The notes beneath the pieces are model-generated. The model saw only the letters and a program-made list of their open reading frames with translations, was not told where the DNA came from and made no database searches. A stretch of DNA of 64,000 nt from Meconema thalassinum (lineage: Eukaryota; Arthropoda; Insecta; Orthoptera; Tettigoniidae). The translations under genes were made by a program, and so were the position numbers. The stretch covers positions 1,701,063,978 through 1,701,127,977 of the forward strand of contig OX336388.2 of NCBI GenBank assembly GCA_946902985.2, given 5' to 3'. Numbering within the stretch: position 1 is the stretch's first letter; the number at the start of each line of letters is the position of its first letter. Below, piece by piece: positions 30,301 to 42,789 of this stretch.

Positions 30301-32015
30301 AATTTGTGGTCAATGTCGTTGAGGAGAAGACATTACATAAAGTGGGCGAAACAGCCCCAAGCTTGGACGTAATACCCCCACTAAATTTGTATTTTTTTCA
30401 TTTTTGCTTAGATTTAAATTGTACTTCAACAAGCCGGTATAATGGAATATCTGTATTTTGTCAATATATGTATGTAATAAACAACAAATATGGTGTGTTT
30501 TGCTGTGGGTTTCATCTTAGCATAATAAATAGTTTTCGAGTTATAATGTTCACAATTTGCAATGAGCGTTATAGCCCCTCTCTAATTAAACCCTTGGGTG
30601 ACTAATTTCGATCGTAAAGCGAACATCAGTAGATCACTTGCACTCAGTCTTTTAAATCAGTGTCAACCAGTATGTGTGTAGAACTGTTCGCTTACAGGTA
30701 AGATGCGTGTTTCGTCGGAGAGTTGTTGGAATACTCTGTGTTGTATGTTTTGGTTGTTGCATATATTTTTCGCTGCTGTGAAGTTATTTTCAAAGAAACC
30801 AGGATGACTGGGGAAACAAACCGATTCAATCCGAATTACATTATTACTCTGTAACGAGCCACATCAAAACACTCGGATGGTGTCCCTGAGCGTCCTCTAA
30901 CAGTTTGTTGGTGGAGATCTGGTTCACTCGGAATACATAAACATTACATGCCGATGTAATGACCAGATAACAAGCTGCATATAATAGTCTCACATATAAC
31001 TTGTTTAGTTTACACCAACTTCATTATGGTTCTAGAGCTGTAAGAATGTTTGGTTGGTTGGTTCCTCAGTTCAGGGGCTGCGACAACGCAGTCATGTAGC
31101 CCTGTGTACTTTGGGTGTGTGTAGAATCTGTCTGATAACGGGTATTAATTGTGGTGACTGTATTAGTGTGTGTTATCTGTTTTCAATTCAAGTGAGTATT
31201 GCAGACATTGATTTTTTTCAAATAGTTCCTACTTTTGCCGCCAAAGGCCCCCGTCAACGACTACTAGTTCAGAACTTGATTACCAGAAGCCATCGCAGTT
31301 GGCTCCTGGAGACGAACGTCGGAACCTAAGAGCGTTAGTCGAATGTTTAACTTATATATAATTTAGCTTCACACAGGTTTAATTAGTGGAAGGTTCTTTA
31401 ATGAGAATGTTTGAAAATACAAAGTGCACACTCTATTTCTAAGTTTTATGAATCGTTTTTAGGAGGTCTTGTCGTAGGGATACCCCCATGAAAAGTCAGC
31501 GCTGTATTCCTTATTTCATAAACTGAACACCCAAAAATGAACAGACATAATAAAGAAAATAATAATAGCGGATGAAAGTCAACATTGGAGACTCGCTTGG
31601 CAACCATTTTGAATCATGGAAACTCTATTTCAAAGTCTGAATGTTCAACATACCAGTAGCAGTGCTAGTGTAGTCGTCAGCTTCCTCGATGAATCAGTAT
31701 GTGCCAGACTCGTGATCACAACATAACGGGTGTCATTCGCAGCCGAGGTGGTTGGAATTTTTTGAAGTCGGGAAAAATTCTAGTGACTTCGAGTTGTACC
31801 ATGTTAGTTTATAGAGGACAGCTCGGAACCGAGCACTGAGCCATCAGTGGGAACTATAGCACTAGCAGTGAATTATTTCCTTTCATGCTTCTAAGTCAAA
31901 CCGTATGACTGGCTAGTTGTTTCCTTTACGATAGTAGTAGATTTTCTATCACAACTTACTTTGACAGTCAGAAAGCACTATTCTATTCCAGAAATCAATT
32001 TGCTCATTATGGGAC
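30301..32015. other. Unassigned intergenic sequence
   Basis: Mixed-composition DNA with only short ORFs (for example 30306-30605 and 31054-31329) that resemble nothing I know. No tRNA, array or TE terminus recognised. Confidence 0.4.
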
Positions 32016-32506
32016 TTAATTAAGAACGTAGTCAACTCATATCGCACGAACCAACATCTGAAAATAAACGGCAAGAAACCGATTCAAGGCATCCATTTTT
32101 CGGTCAACAACCAGCCCGACAGAGACTTAAGTCCAGAAACGGCCTTTTGAGGGGAGTAGCAGCCCTCGAAGGCTCACAAGAAGCTGCCTGTGTGAAGATA
32201 TGGAAGACAGAAATCAAAGACCCAATTATTCCTCTATCAGAAAAAATGGCACCTGGTCACAACTTGCCATATGGAACTTGAAAATCATTGAACAGGCAGA
32301 GGACGGGTGTTTCACACTGCAAGAACAATCTCAAGAAATGGAATATGCTGAACAATGATGAGTTCTGCCTGTGCAGCATGTTACAAGATCCAGAACACCT
32401 GCTGATCTTCCCCTTGATGGAGGACATAAAATGTTCAAAAGACGATCTTATGGCTGCAAATACTAATGCTGTAACTGTTGCTACTTACTGGCAAAATGTA
32501 ATTTGA
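32016..32506 (+). pseudogene. LINE ORF2 C-terminal remnant
   Basis: One frame reads RLKSRNGLLRGVAALEG, then VKIWKTEIKDPIIPL, a stop at TGA (32278), and SLNRQRTGVSHCKNNLKKW, ending EHLLIFPLMEDIKC and DDLMAANTNAVTVATYW. This is the C-terminal tail of many arthropod LINE ORF2 proteins: a W-x2-LNR-RTG-x-G/S-C-x3-L-KW segment followed by a Cys/His-type knuckle. The knuckle is degraded (CLCSM...EHLL). The RT domain is missing upstream, so this is a 5'-truncated fragment. Clade not assigned. Confidence 0.6.
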
Positions 32507-33375
32507 TTCGGACACGGAAAGTAAATAAACCCCACGAACAGAATAAAAATACGCAAATTATATTTATAAGAGTCGTTGAGACCATCATGATATAACTCAT
32601 TTATGATAGTCGAATGGCGGATAGACGTAGCGATTATTACCAATACCTCGCAGGCACGCACACACTGTCCTGAGCTACGCCTACCGGGCATGAAGTTTAA
32701 GGCTAAATGACCCGTTTTTTAGTTTGTAATTCTGACACCTCGTAGCAGCACCAAAGTGAGACAATTTCTTTTTTCAGTTTTCTCTTGAACGAAAGCTCGT
32801 ATTTGTGATCTGAAAACCACTATGTACACTAGAGTGCAATTGAATTGATATTAATTCGGTGCTTTTTCCAAAATGTGAAAAACAAAACAGTTACTACCGG
32901 TAACAGATTTTTATATCTCTGCTTAAAATATGAAAAAAAAAACTGGTAATACGAAAACGGAGATGTATTTCCCGAATCCAATGATTTTTCAGAATTAAAA
33001 TCGGGTGAATGGAATCGACAGCATTAGTTTGGGAATTGTTTTGGAAAGGGTGGTAGGCAAGATCTATTGCGCAAAGAAAATGATGAACACGCTGACAGGT
33101 CGGAGTGAGAAGCGAACAATTTGACGGCAGGAAGGAGTTGTCTTCCTCTTGTCATAAATATTATAGTTCGGCAAGTTACATGCACAAGTGCCTAGGCGTG
33201 GAACAATAGCTGAGCAATAAAATTATATTGTAGCCGTGTCACGCTTATCTAACGTCGACACAATGTGTTTATACAGATACCTTTCTTACTTCCTCAAACA
33301 TTCTTGTTGTTGCCGTCGTTCTTGTTGATAATAATACATTGTAGAGGCTTGGGACATGTTGGTCATCAGTACCTT
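32507..33375. other. Unassigned sequence
   Basis: The first about 60 bp probably belong to the 3' UTR of the preceding LINE fragment (GATTCGGACACGGAAAG). The rest has no recognisable gene or repeat. Confidence 0.4.
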
Positions 33376-33378
33376 TGG

Positions 33379-33625
33379 CTGGCTGCGTGGCTCAGCGGTA
33401 ACGTTCTCGCTTACTGTGCCCAAGGTTGCAGGATAGAATCCTGATGTAGCCAGTTGGCATTTGAGGGTGCGCGAATGCGAAAGAGCCGTGTCATTAGTTT
33501 TACTGGCACGTTAAAGATCCCCTTCAGGGGAAAAATTCCGGCACCCTGGCGTCTCTAAAAGCCGCAGTAGTTAAAATGGACATAACACCAATAACGTTAT
33601 TTTTATTATTATTATTATTTTTACA
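33379..33625 (+). mobile_element. tRNA-derived SINE with (TTA)n tail
   Basis: The head GGCTGCGTGGCTCAGCGGTA has a perfect box A (TGGCTCAGCGG, 33388-33398). Box B is degenerate (GGATAGAATCC, 33431-33441). The body includes TACTGGCACGTTAAAGATCC and ends in (TTATTA)n at 33597-33620. It is a different family from the SINE at 6539. Target duplication not resolved. Confidence 0.75.
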
Positions 33626-33639
33626 TTTGAATTGAGCCA

Positions 33640-35105
33640 CTATGGACTACGGAGTAACAATCAAAATCAATGTTTCGTTCTAGATCGTCTGCCAGCTTTG
33701 ATGACCTGCCAGTATCTCTTGAGCCCATCACTCAGCGCCTTCTTCCGGTCTTCTGAAAGAGGTCCCCTCTGTCTTTTGGGTTTTGCCCCTACCTTAAATG
33801 CCTGGTAATTTTTGATTTGGTGTCAGAATTCACACCTGTTCATAATTTCGCAGTCCGGAATACCAATTTCTAGAAGGTCTTTGTTACATTCTTCAAACCA
33901 TGCCAATTTTTTCCTCTTTGGTTTCACGAAATTCCAAATTTTGTTTGTTAGACGATCGTTGGACATTCTGAAAATGTTTCCATAGAACAACAACCTTTTC
34001 CTTTTTATTGTTGACGTGACTGGTTCTATCTTTCTATATAACTCTTCGTTTGACTTCAAACGTATGTGCCCGTCAACCCATCTGTTGCCTAACATTTTTC
34101 TCAATACCCTGCGTTCTCTGTTGACTAACTGGTCAAAGTCTCCGAAGCATATAATGCTTCAGGTTTGACAACCGTGCTGTAGTGTCTTAATTTGGCTCCA
34201 ATGCTCAGCGACTTCCTACTATAGAGATTTTTCGTCAGGTGATAGGCTCGGTCTAATTTCCAGATTCTAAGATTAATTGCTTCCTGTTCTAGGCCATTTT
34301 GTTGGATTACCTCACCCAGGTTTTTAAATTTCTTTACACGTTTAATCTTTTCTTGGTTTGTTTTCATCCATTCTGGTCCATCAATGATGTTTGTCATGTA
34401 CTTTGTCTTCTCAAAGGAAATCTGTAAACCTACTTTCTCAGCCATCTCTGACAACCGATTAATCTTTACAATGGCTGATTTAATATTGTTGGCAAAAATA
34501 GCTAGGTCATCTGCAAAAGCCAAACAATCAACATGCACCCCTTCAGTTTGGGCCCTAGCCTGAATCGTTCTTCATTCCCTTCTTCCCGACTCAGTGTCTT
34601 CCTCCATTCACGAATGACCTCTTCTAATACACAGTTGAAAAGGATTGGAGATAATCCATCACCTTGTCTGCCACCAGTTTTGATTACAAAGGGATCTGAG
34701 ATCTCGCCAATGAATTTTACTTTTGACACTGTGTCGGTCAACGTCTGTTTAATCAGATTTCGAGACGTGTCATCCACTCCAAACCCTTCCAGAATATTCA
34801 GTAGCGACTCGCGGTCAATTGAGTCGTACGCTTCCTTAAAATCAATGAATACGACCACATAGTCATACCTGCCTATCGTCTTATACCTAATGATGTTTTT
34901 CAGGTTTAAAATCTGTTCCGGACAAGAACGTCCCTTTCTTAAACCGGCCTGGTACTCACCAATCTGATTATCAAGATGTTCTTCAATTCGGTTCAGGAGT
35001 GCTTTGGATAGGATCTTGTAGGGAACATATACAATTGATATACCCCTGTAATTATTAACGTCCTTCTTATCCCCCTATTTCTGGAGAGGGTGGATTAATG
35101 CAGAC
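33640..35105 (-). pseudogene. RTE-like LINE (LINE A), 3' part of ORF2
   Basis: Minus strand pieces 34858-34502, 34538-34125 and 34104-33823, plus an unannotated upstream part to about 35105 (QSALIHPLQ and NNYRGISIVYVP in frame). RT motifs: FIDFKEAYDSIDRESL (A), GGRQGDGLSPILFN (B) and CLAFADDLAIF (C, FADD). After RT come KFKNLGEVI, SIGAKLRHYSTVV and RKMLGNR. Frameshifts near 34520 and 34115 break it. It is closely related to the LINE at 60150-62242. The upstream half of the same copy lies at 36846-37384, separated by an inserted LINE B. Confidence 0.8.
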
Positions 35106-36845
35106 TGTCACTCATTCATTCATTCATTCGTTTATTTGCAATTGGGGGTGTGTCCCCGGGTGGCAAATTAGATATACAAAACAAATAAATAAGTGTACAT
35201 AACAATTCACTAACAATTAAACTGGAGTATTTACACAAATAGTCAGTCTTTTCTTAAACACACCTATATGTTTGGGAAAAGCCTCTAAGACTGCGGCAGG
35301 TAGAGAGTTCAAATTATCAATGGCACGGTTTACGAAAGAATATTTACCATAATTTGTTCGCTGTGGTCGGCCCTTAACTTTGAAAGGATGATCGCTTCTA
35401 CCCACGTAAGTAGGCTTTTCCATACGTTTGCTAAGCTCACCCCATGCTGGTTGATTTGTATACGTGTTGTACATAGCACATAGTCTAGATTTCATCCTCC
35501 TAGCCTCAAGTGATTCCCACCCAAGTTTCTTTAACATACCACTCACACTGCTCCTGGGATTAAAGTCACTGAGCACAAATCTAGCGGCCTTTCTTTGTAC
35601 AATTTCCAACTCATTTATGAGCCCTACTTGATATGGATCCCAAACCGCCGAGGCGTATTCCAGAATAGGTCTTACAAGTGACAAATATCCTAATTCTTTA
35701 GCAGAGGTACTACTTCCTTTTAATACCCTCATTACAAAGTGCAGGGATTTGTAAGCTTTAGAAACTACAAAGCCTATATTACTACTCCATTTCATATCAT
35801 TTCATACATGAACGCCCAAATATTTGCAAGAATCTTCTTCTACAAGTATTTCCGAGCCAATGTTATATTGAAAATCTTGCCTTCGCACTTTCCCTATTTT
35901 TATTAGACTACATTTTCTTGTGTTTATTTTCATTTTATTTTCAATCGCCCACTTATAGACCAGGTTCAGGTCATCTTGCATCTGCATTGTCTTGTGAGCC
36001 ACGTATCTTTCGATATATTACACAATCATCCGCAAACAATCGACAGTCACTGCGAATCCCATTTGGTAAGTCATTTATAAACGCCAAAAATAACAAAGTT
36101 CCGATTACGCTGCCCTGAGGGATACCCGACGTTACGATAATTTCATCCGAGAATCGGCCTTCAACTTTCACTTTCTGGGAACGACCCGTCAAAAATTCTT
36201 GGATCCATAAAATTACTCTTCTATCAATCTTCGTCGAAGCTAATTTATGGAGTAGCATGTCGTGCGGCACGACATCAAATGCCTTCGCAAAATCTATAAC
36301 TACGGCGTCGACTGAAACTCCATCGTCTAACGATTCGCTAATATCTTGAAAAAGTGATAGCATCTGACTCTCGCATGAGTAACCTTTCCGAAATCCACGT
36401 TGCCTATAGTTAAACCATGATAATGTTTCCCACTGTTCCCTCAAGTAGACGCAAATGAGATGAGCCGTCTGTTTACAAACGATGGACGTAAGCCTAACCG
36501 GCCTGTAGTTGCCCAATTCAAGTCTGCTCCCTCCCTTAAATATTGGGACTACCGTAGCTCTTTTCCAGTCATCCGGGATTTGCGCATTGTTTATGGACAC
36601 ATTAAACATCACCTCTAACTATCGTGCCACGGCCCTACCTCCTAGTTTATGTACTGTACTTCACTAACAATATTATCAGGACCCTTCGATATATTGTAAC
36701 GTAATTTTTGCATTAGCTTTACAATTACTGACTGGTTTATTCGGAGAAGTGGAGCCCCTGATTCACCGTTAAGGTCCAACACATAGCTATAAGATTTATT
36801 GAAGACACTACCATAAAAGACATTCAATTCATTGACAATGGCCTG
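35106..36845 (-). mobile_element. 5'-truncated L2/CR1-like LINE (LINE B) inserted in LINE A
   Basis: Minus strand. It starts within ORF2 at QAIVNELNVFYG (about 36843) and ends at 35110 in an (ATTC)n/(GAAT)n 3' tail. RT pieces are 36612-35971 (YRPVRLTS, VIDFAKAFDVVPH, SGIPQGSVIG, RLFADDCVIY) and 36002-35802; 35795-35217 holds the post-RT ILEYASAVWDPYQ and VQRKAARFVL block. Frameshifts and stops mark it as dead. The same family is near complete at 43313-47640. The junction falls where LINE A reads IPTE, so a fused frame at 36642-36995 is a chimera of the two LINEs. Confidence 0.85.
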
Positions 36846-37384
36846 CTTCTCAGTGGGTATCCTACCAGTTCTCCATATCTCCGCAAAGAACTCAGCTGAT
36901 ATATTCAGAGTATCTTCATTTGCCAGTTTTAGAAGCTCTGCCACAATGGAATCCTCTCCCGCTGCTTTATTATTCTTTAGACCATCGATAATCATTTTAA
37001 TTTCTGTCTTAGAAGTGGATGCGAGTTGGCCATTACTTGAGTAGGACGGCCTATGATTAGCCTATGTTTTGGTTCATCACAATTGAGTAATTTCTTAAAG
37101 TACTCAGCCAAGATACGACAGTTTTCCTTGTTGTTCAGACCTAACTTTCCATTTTCATCTCTGAAGCACAAGCTCGGTGCTTGATACCCTTTCAGATTAG
37201 ACTTGAAAGTTTGATAGAAGTCCCTGACATTATTCTTCCGGAAATCCTGATCAATCTGTTCCATCTGTTGTTTTTCACATGATCGCCTTGCAATTCGGAA
37301 AACCCGGGCTGCATCTTTCCGACTGTCACAAAACGAGTTGTAATCTTCTTGTCTCTTCGTTGAGTTCCATTTCTTCAAGGCATC
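36846..37384 (-). pseudogene. LINE A, 5' part of ORF2 fragment
   Basis: Minus strand. 37378-36992 reads WNSTKRQEDYNSFCDSRKDA, IDQDFRKNNVRDFYQTFKSN and NCRILAEYFKKLLNC, matching the same linker of the LINE at 61658-62242. Then LKNNKAAGEDSIVAELLK (start of RT) runs up to IWRTGRIPTE, where LINE B interrupts. The copy is 5'-truncated near 37384, and the endonuclease is absent. Confidence 0.8.
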
Positions 37385-39837
37385 TGTTCTTTGTGCACTA
37401 TTTGTGCACTATTTTAGAGTTACTTTAGGATAAACTCCCGAACAAAAAACATATTGTTCCGACATTAGTAATACTTTGTATGGCATAATTCTTACCGTAC
37501 AGAGCAGCGACTGGTTTCACTCGATGCGAAATTGAATACTGTATGGAAAGATATGACTGGTTTGTAGTTAGCACGTCCTTGATATTTTAGGAAAAAGATG
37601 GTCAAGATATGTTCGTGTTCAGGTTTATTGGGAATATCTATTCTAAAAACCATCCAATGCGGACGTTTAACTCTAGGTATCGTCTTCTAGACATAACAAA
37701 CAAGACCACAAACCGTGAAATATTCTAATCAATGGAGCCAGCTATTATCGATTTATAAGAGGCCAAATGTGCACGCACATAGACCTACATAGGCTACATA
37801 CATACATACATGCATATATTTATTTTGGTGATTCGTATGGGTCTTTGGTTCTTTTGACTCTAATTCGCTTTTTTTTGTGAGATCTGAAACGACTCCGAGA
37901 GGCCAATCACTATAACTTACATCAATTTTCATGGAAGTAATAATAAAAGTACATTTATTTGGGACATATTATTACAATAAACAAATTATGAAAATGCATA
38001 CCAAGAGCAAAATTATTATGCACATATTGTAACCTTTATGCATATGATATGGCATAAATGTTCCAAGTTAAGTTTATCAAATATACTCATATTTGAGAAG
38101 GAGGCAAGCGCGGCAGGAGATGAACATGGGAATGCAAGGGAGCGCCCGGAACGTGACATTCCACAACTTTCTAATAGCGCAAACAATGAAGCGAGGCTCA
38201 CAGCCGCGACACATGGACACCAGATGTGATTGAACAAGGGACCGAAGTCGCACAACCTAGAGTGGGGGTGGCAGATGATTACGCGCCAAACTGATAAATA
38301 AGCACCTCCCATTTTAAGAAGTATTAGAGAAATAATTAACAGACAAAATTATGAGTTGCAGCATTGGAAAGAGGGCGATTTTAGCCTCAAGAATCTCATT
38401 TCAAAAGTCACGAAAACAGCAGTATTGGAATTAATTCGGCCTAAAGAACTGGAGGAAGGAAAATTTGAACGAACCAATCAGAATTGGGGGCGGATAGACA
38501 CTTCAAAAGATCGCGAAAATCTTGGACAATGAAAATTACTTCGGAGCTAATTAGCGGCCGAACGTACGATCCAATTTCAAAATAAAACCAAGTTTGGGAC
38601 ATTGGAAACAAGAGCAATCGAATGAACCCAGTTTCATCGTCATACGAGTGTTGCTCCAGATTTAAATTTTGAGGATCTCCTACTCCTGATGATTTCAGAG
38701 CCAGACCTTTAAAGTCAGTCGATTTTCGATCGCTCGAGCGGCGAGAGCCTTTGCTGGACCGTAGCCCATATTATTGCAAATTGTATAAGTATAAAATCAG
38801 TTGATTTTTTATCGCTCGATAGACGATAGTTCACGTTGATTAGTACCACGAAATTCAGCGCGAAGAAGTGAAAAATTGTTAAGTAATGAACAGTGACTTG
38901 TATTCTGATAATAATAGCGACATGCAAATTGTTCGGAACAAACCAGTGCGTGTGAAGTCCGTACTATAGAAGATAGCCATCCGTGCTATAGGCAAATTCA
39001 GTGGCGTAGGATCTAGATTAACTATTGGCCGAATTGAGTAGGTCATACCTAGCTGTAGATCATAGGAGGCGCTCCGCTAGACAAACAGTGCATAAATTGT
39101 GTAAAAAGTTTCATGGTGGTCCTTCACTTAGCATGAAACTGTAATTGTGTTTTAAAAAGGTGTCCTCCCCAGTAAGAGAACATGTGTCATCAGAAGCCAG
39201 CAGAAGGTACGCCAATTGGAAGGATTAGCCGATACGTGATCATGAGCTAAGTGGCCTAATTTTGGGGGTGTGCATGGCATGATGTTGGCTACAACAGGTG
39301 TCGGATAGGGTATCACAATTATAAGCCATTATAATTAGCAGAGGTTTACAGGGATATCAGGTCGGAGAGTGTGCAACTTGTATATATTTTATTTGTTAGA
39401 ACTTAGTGTGTGTTTTTATTCATTTTGACTGCGTGATCATCTTTTGTTGTTCGATATAACGTAAGGGTTATTTGTTTGTCTGGGGGATGCACGATAAGGG
39501 GTTGCAAGTGCAGGAAATAGACGTAAAAGTGAGTTCGGAGGGAACCATTCAGGGATATAACAGGCCAATTCTAATGATGATATTTGAGCCTGAGCATAAA
39601 GAGATGGGGACTGATGACCGTTGTCGAGGTAAGAGACAACCCAAGATTGGTAAGTGAGACTACAGCCGCATTGGTAAGTGAGTAAGGGTAAGGGATAATG
39701 TGAACTGAGCTGATAAAGCAAAGCAAAAGGTAAGAGAACGGAGGTACATGCTCGTGGTCTTCAATGGTAAATCGTAGGCGGATGGATAATGCCCGCAAAT
39801 TAATTTGATGAGATGATAAATGGTGAGTAATGTATTT
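37385..39837. other. Unassigned sequence
   Basis: 2.4 kb without a recognisable gene. A (TACA)n microsatellite lies near 37797. The two stretches 38716-38750 and 38800-38835 share GTCGATTTTCGATCGCTCGA/GTTGATTTTTTATCGCTCGA about 85 bp apart. Short ORFs at 38016-38312 and 39437-39721 look like chance. Confidence 0.4.
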
Positions 39838-40263
39838 ATTTATTTATTTATCGTATGGCTTTCAGTGCCGGGAGTGTCCGAGGTCATGTTCGGCTCGCCT
39901 GAGTCTGTAGCTGCTTCCAGCGGACACCCTAAAGGGTGAGCTACAAGTTCCGTTCAATTTCAAGTAGTTCCAACTTTCGCCACCAGATATCAATGATACC
40001 TAGTGGTGAACATTGAAACTTAAATAGAGCGTTCTGACGAAATCTAACCTAACAATTTTTGCTTTACACAAGTTTAGTCTGTGAAAGGATCTTTTACATG
40101 CCATAAATGCATGGCATGGGACTGCCGGCTTCACTTCCCCTCCGAAGGAAGGCATACTAAAGGATTTTTAACGCTCTTAAAAATCCGACGACTTCGGCCG
40201 GGTTTGAACCCGCTATCTTGGGCATAGCAGTTCAGCATGCTACCGACTACGCCACCGAAGCCA
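39838..40263 (-). mobile_element. tRNA-derived SINE, minus strand
   Basis: Read on the minus strand, the head is GTGGCTTCGGTGGCGTAGTC with box A TGGCGTAGTCGG (40244-40255) and box B GGGTTCAAACCC (40201-40212). About 420 bp long, ending in a (TAAA)n tail (39838-39852). The 3' half contains an inverted pair around GGATTTTTAAGAGCGTTAAAAATCC, a stable hairpin. This is a third SINE family in the window. Confidence 0.85.
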
Positions 40264-41466
40264 CGCTCCCTGGACCACAGATTACCTATGCCCTGGACGG
40301 AGAAAGTATTGTATTCAACTGGGTTCTTTTCAAGTGAGCCTTGAGGGAAGGCCAGGTAGACAAGTGTTCCAAAATGCGGGCTGTTAGTCTATTGTACGAG
40401 TGGGGTCGTCGACCATTGTAGGTCCTGAGAGTATTTATGTTGTGAGAACGGAATGGCTTGTTAACTTATATCGTGGTAATCAGCCAAAGGCGCTTGGCCA
40501 TTTTTATTCATTTGGGGATTATGATTTAATTTTGATTCGTCTCGCTTTAGGAAGCGAAGTTTCCGTGCACCCGTGTAAATAAATAATTGTTTGATTTCAT
40601 TATGGGGCATAGGCCACCATTGCTGCTAGAGGTGATCCACGCAGATGTTTTTTTATTTATTTTGTTGTTTTGTGATGTTGATGAACAGTTAAGCTTGGAA
40701 GGGCCTGGACCCTAGCTTTGGTCATTGGATTATGTAAGATAAGTTGCTGTAATTTATGCATACACGACCTGTAACCGGGAAATCGCTCTGCGACGATCAT
40801 GCCTGGATTCTTGGCACGAAGGAAATGATCGAGAACGATAACCTGTCCGACACACCTGTAATCCACTATTGCAAATGAGAGTGCGCTATCTGAACTAGTT
40901 ATTCATGATATTACTCTGACGTCTATTGTTTTTTTTTTTTTTTGAACCATTTCAGTCTTGGTGTTCCTTCGGAACAGTTGTGGACAGTTGTGACACTTAT
41001 GTCGGCCCATTGAGGAGGCCAGTGCTTATATTTTTTTGTGTTTAGTTTTTTTAAATTTCAGTAACGTAAGGGGATATATTTTGTTTTGTTAAGGGGGGAT
41101 TTAACTTAATTAGGATGCTTCATGAATAAATATTGTTGTGTTAAGATACCTCTGGCATATTATTTTAGTGTAAGTTTCCCTTGATCCTTGACATAAAATC
41201 CCAGGATGTTGAGTGTAGATTAAAGCCACACGAACAGAGCACGCCCTGAGATAAGAGTCTGCATCCTGGAGGACCTGACGGGTACAATATGTAGAAGTAT
41301 AGTTCCTAAAATATTCCCATCTGCCTATTGTTGGCACAGGCACTAGTACTGCGTACTATAAACAAACAGAAAATATTATACCTAATTATTTCCTGTTCTT
41401 GAAATTAATGCTTCAATTTTTTCCATATCAAAGATAACGTTTCATGATTTACACACACTCAGTATT
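40264..41466. other. Unassigned sequence
   Basis: No gene recognised. There is a T run at 40929-40943. ORFs at 40400-40582 and 41110-41343 have no recognisable motif. Confidence 0.4.
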
Positions 41467-42572
41467 TTACTTCACCTCAGGTTCTCTTATATCCATTGAT
41501 CTGTTCATCCTGGGATCAATTATCTCAGGCAACAAGATTTTCTCGTAGCAGAATGCCAGTTACATAAGCACTTTTTGTTCCCAGAGCGTTTCGACCCTTT
41601 TTATTGTTTCTATGTGAATGTCCTTAGGCTTCCATACCACAAAATAACATATTTCCCGCTATGTTATTTACAACTGGCCCTGGTTCTGGAAATAAAAATC
41701 ATGTGAGTGTTAGAGAGTTATCAAACTGTTCTCTTCTGAATGGCACTATTCTTGACATTCTCTATGCTTTCTTTTTCACTTACTTTCTACCAAACAAAAT
41801 CCCTTTAGCTTTTTGCAGGCTTCCAGTATGGTCACATTCCGTGCAGAATAAGGGCACTTGATTTCGACTATAGCGTCGTCTCCTATTAATACGTCTGGGG
41901 AGGCACCAAAAAAACCATAAGTTTTATGTACGAAAAGACCACATTCTTCGACTTTTCTACCGATTTCTCCTCTAAATTTCGTTTTGCAATTCGCTCATTA
42001 TCACCTTCATACAGCATTGCTTTTGAGTGAAATTCACCGTACAGAATGTGTTTTGATACTGGAGCCCATTTCGAAATAGGTTTCCTCTTGCATACATATC
42101 CAAAATTGGATGCCGTAAGTCTGTCCTTTCTAACTGTGTGCCACTTTTAATTTTCCCTTTGGCCCCTTGTTTCCTTTTCCAGTTTTTATATATGGCCTTC
42201 ACTAAGCGTTAGTTGCTTGATCTTCTCATCACTAAACTCTCTCAACAGTACCTCATCGAAATCCAACTGCATTGATCGGTTTCCATAATCACGTGAGACA
42301 ATACGTTTCATTTCATTAGACTGTGGTCGGGGCATTCTTTTCCCTTCTTGCGACGCAAATAAACTTTTTCGGCAAGCTGCTCTTCATCTCTTCCTGCCGA
42401 GTGCAGTGCCCTTCACTATTGGGGCAGTTATTTTTCTAAACTGATTTCATTGTTTTATAGTGCCAGGATGGCCCAAATTGAAAGACCAGCCCGGCAGCTT
42501 TGGTTGTATGAGTGAAGGAACCTCGTTTCCCTCGATTGATCTGCTTACCTCCCGTGAATTTCGAACAAGGGA
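41467..42572 (-). pseudogene. YqaJ-type (lambda exonuclease-fold) nuclease gene, broken
   Basis: Reading the minus strand across frames gives, in order: SKFTGGKQINRGKRGSF (about 42560), GPSWH, RPQSNEMKRIVSRDYG, WHTVRKDRLTASNFGYVCKR, LLYEG-like MLYEGDNERIAKRN, CGLFVHKTYGFFGASPDVL, DAIVEIKCPYSARN, then CYFVVWKPKDIHIETI and LLPEIIDPRMNRSMDIREPE, ending TAA at 41467. This is the signature of insect YqaJ viral-recombinase-domain proteins: ASPD followed by EIKCP supplies the D...E-x-K metal-binding residues. Damage: a frameshift near 41968 and in-frame stops near 42187, 41670 and 41555. A GT-AG interval (41783-41686) between EIKCP and the C-terminal part may be an intron. Function would be 5'-3' dsDNA exonuclease. 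Such genes are multicopy in insects. Confidence 0.75.
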
Positions 42573-42575
42573 CAT

Positions 42576-42779
42576 TTAATTTTCGGCAGCATTGCTGGTG
42601 GTGTTTGATACTAGCTGGGAACTTTTTGCAATTAGGGGCTGTAACCAGTAACGCATAATTTTGGTTGCAGTTAGCTGTTTGTTTTCACATTGCCCGCTGG
42701 TAGTACAAAAGAACTGTTTACAGTCTTTATGGATCCCAATCCAATCAAGGATTTCCGGAAACCAATTTTCCATTTTCAC
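42576..42779 (-). pseudogene. Possible upstream segment of the YqaJ pseudogene
   Basis: Minus frame reading DWIGIHKDCKQFFCTTSGQC and KQLTATKIMRYWLQPLIAKS. It lies directly upstream of the YqaJ-like segment on the same strand and has a protein-like composition with spaced cysteines, but I cannot place it in a family. Confidence 0.3.
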
Positions 42780-42789
42780 AATCGCTACG

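Noticed and set aside
31054..31329. 91-codon ORF as a host exon
   Set aside because: No splice-site pattern, motif or neighbouring exon supports it.
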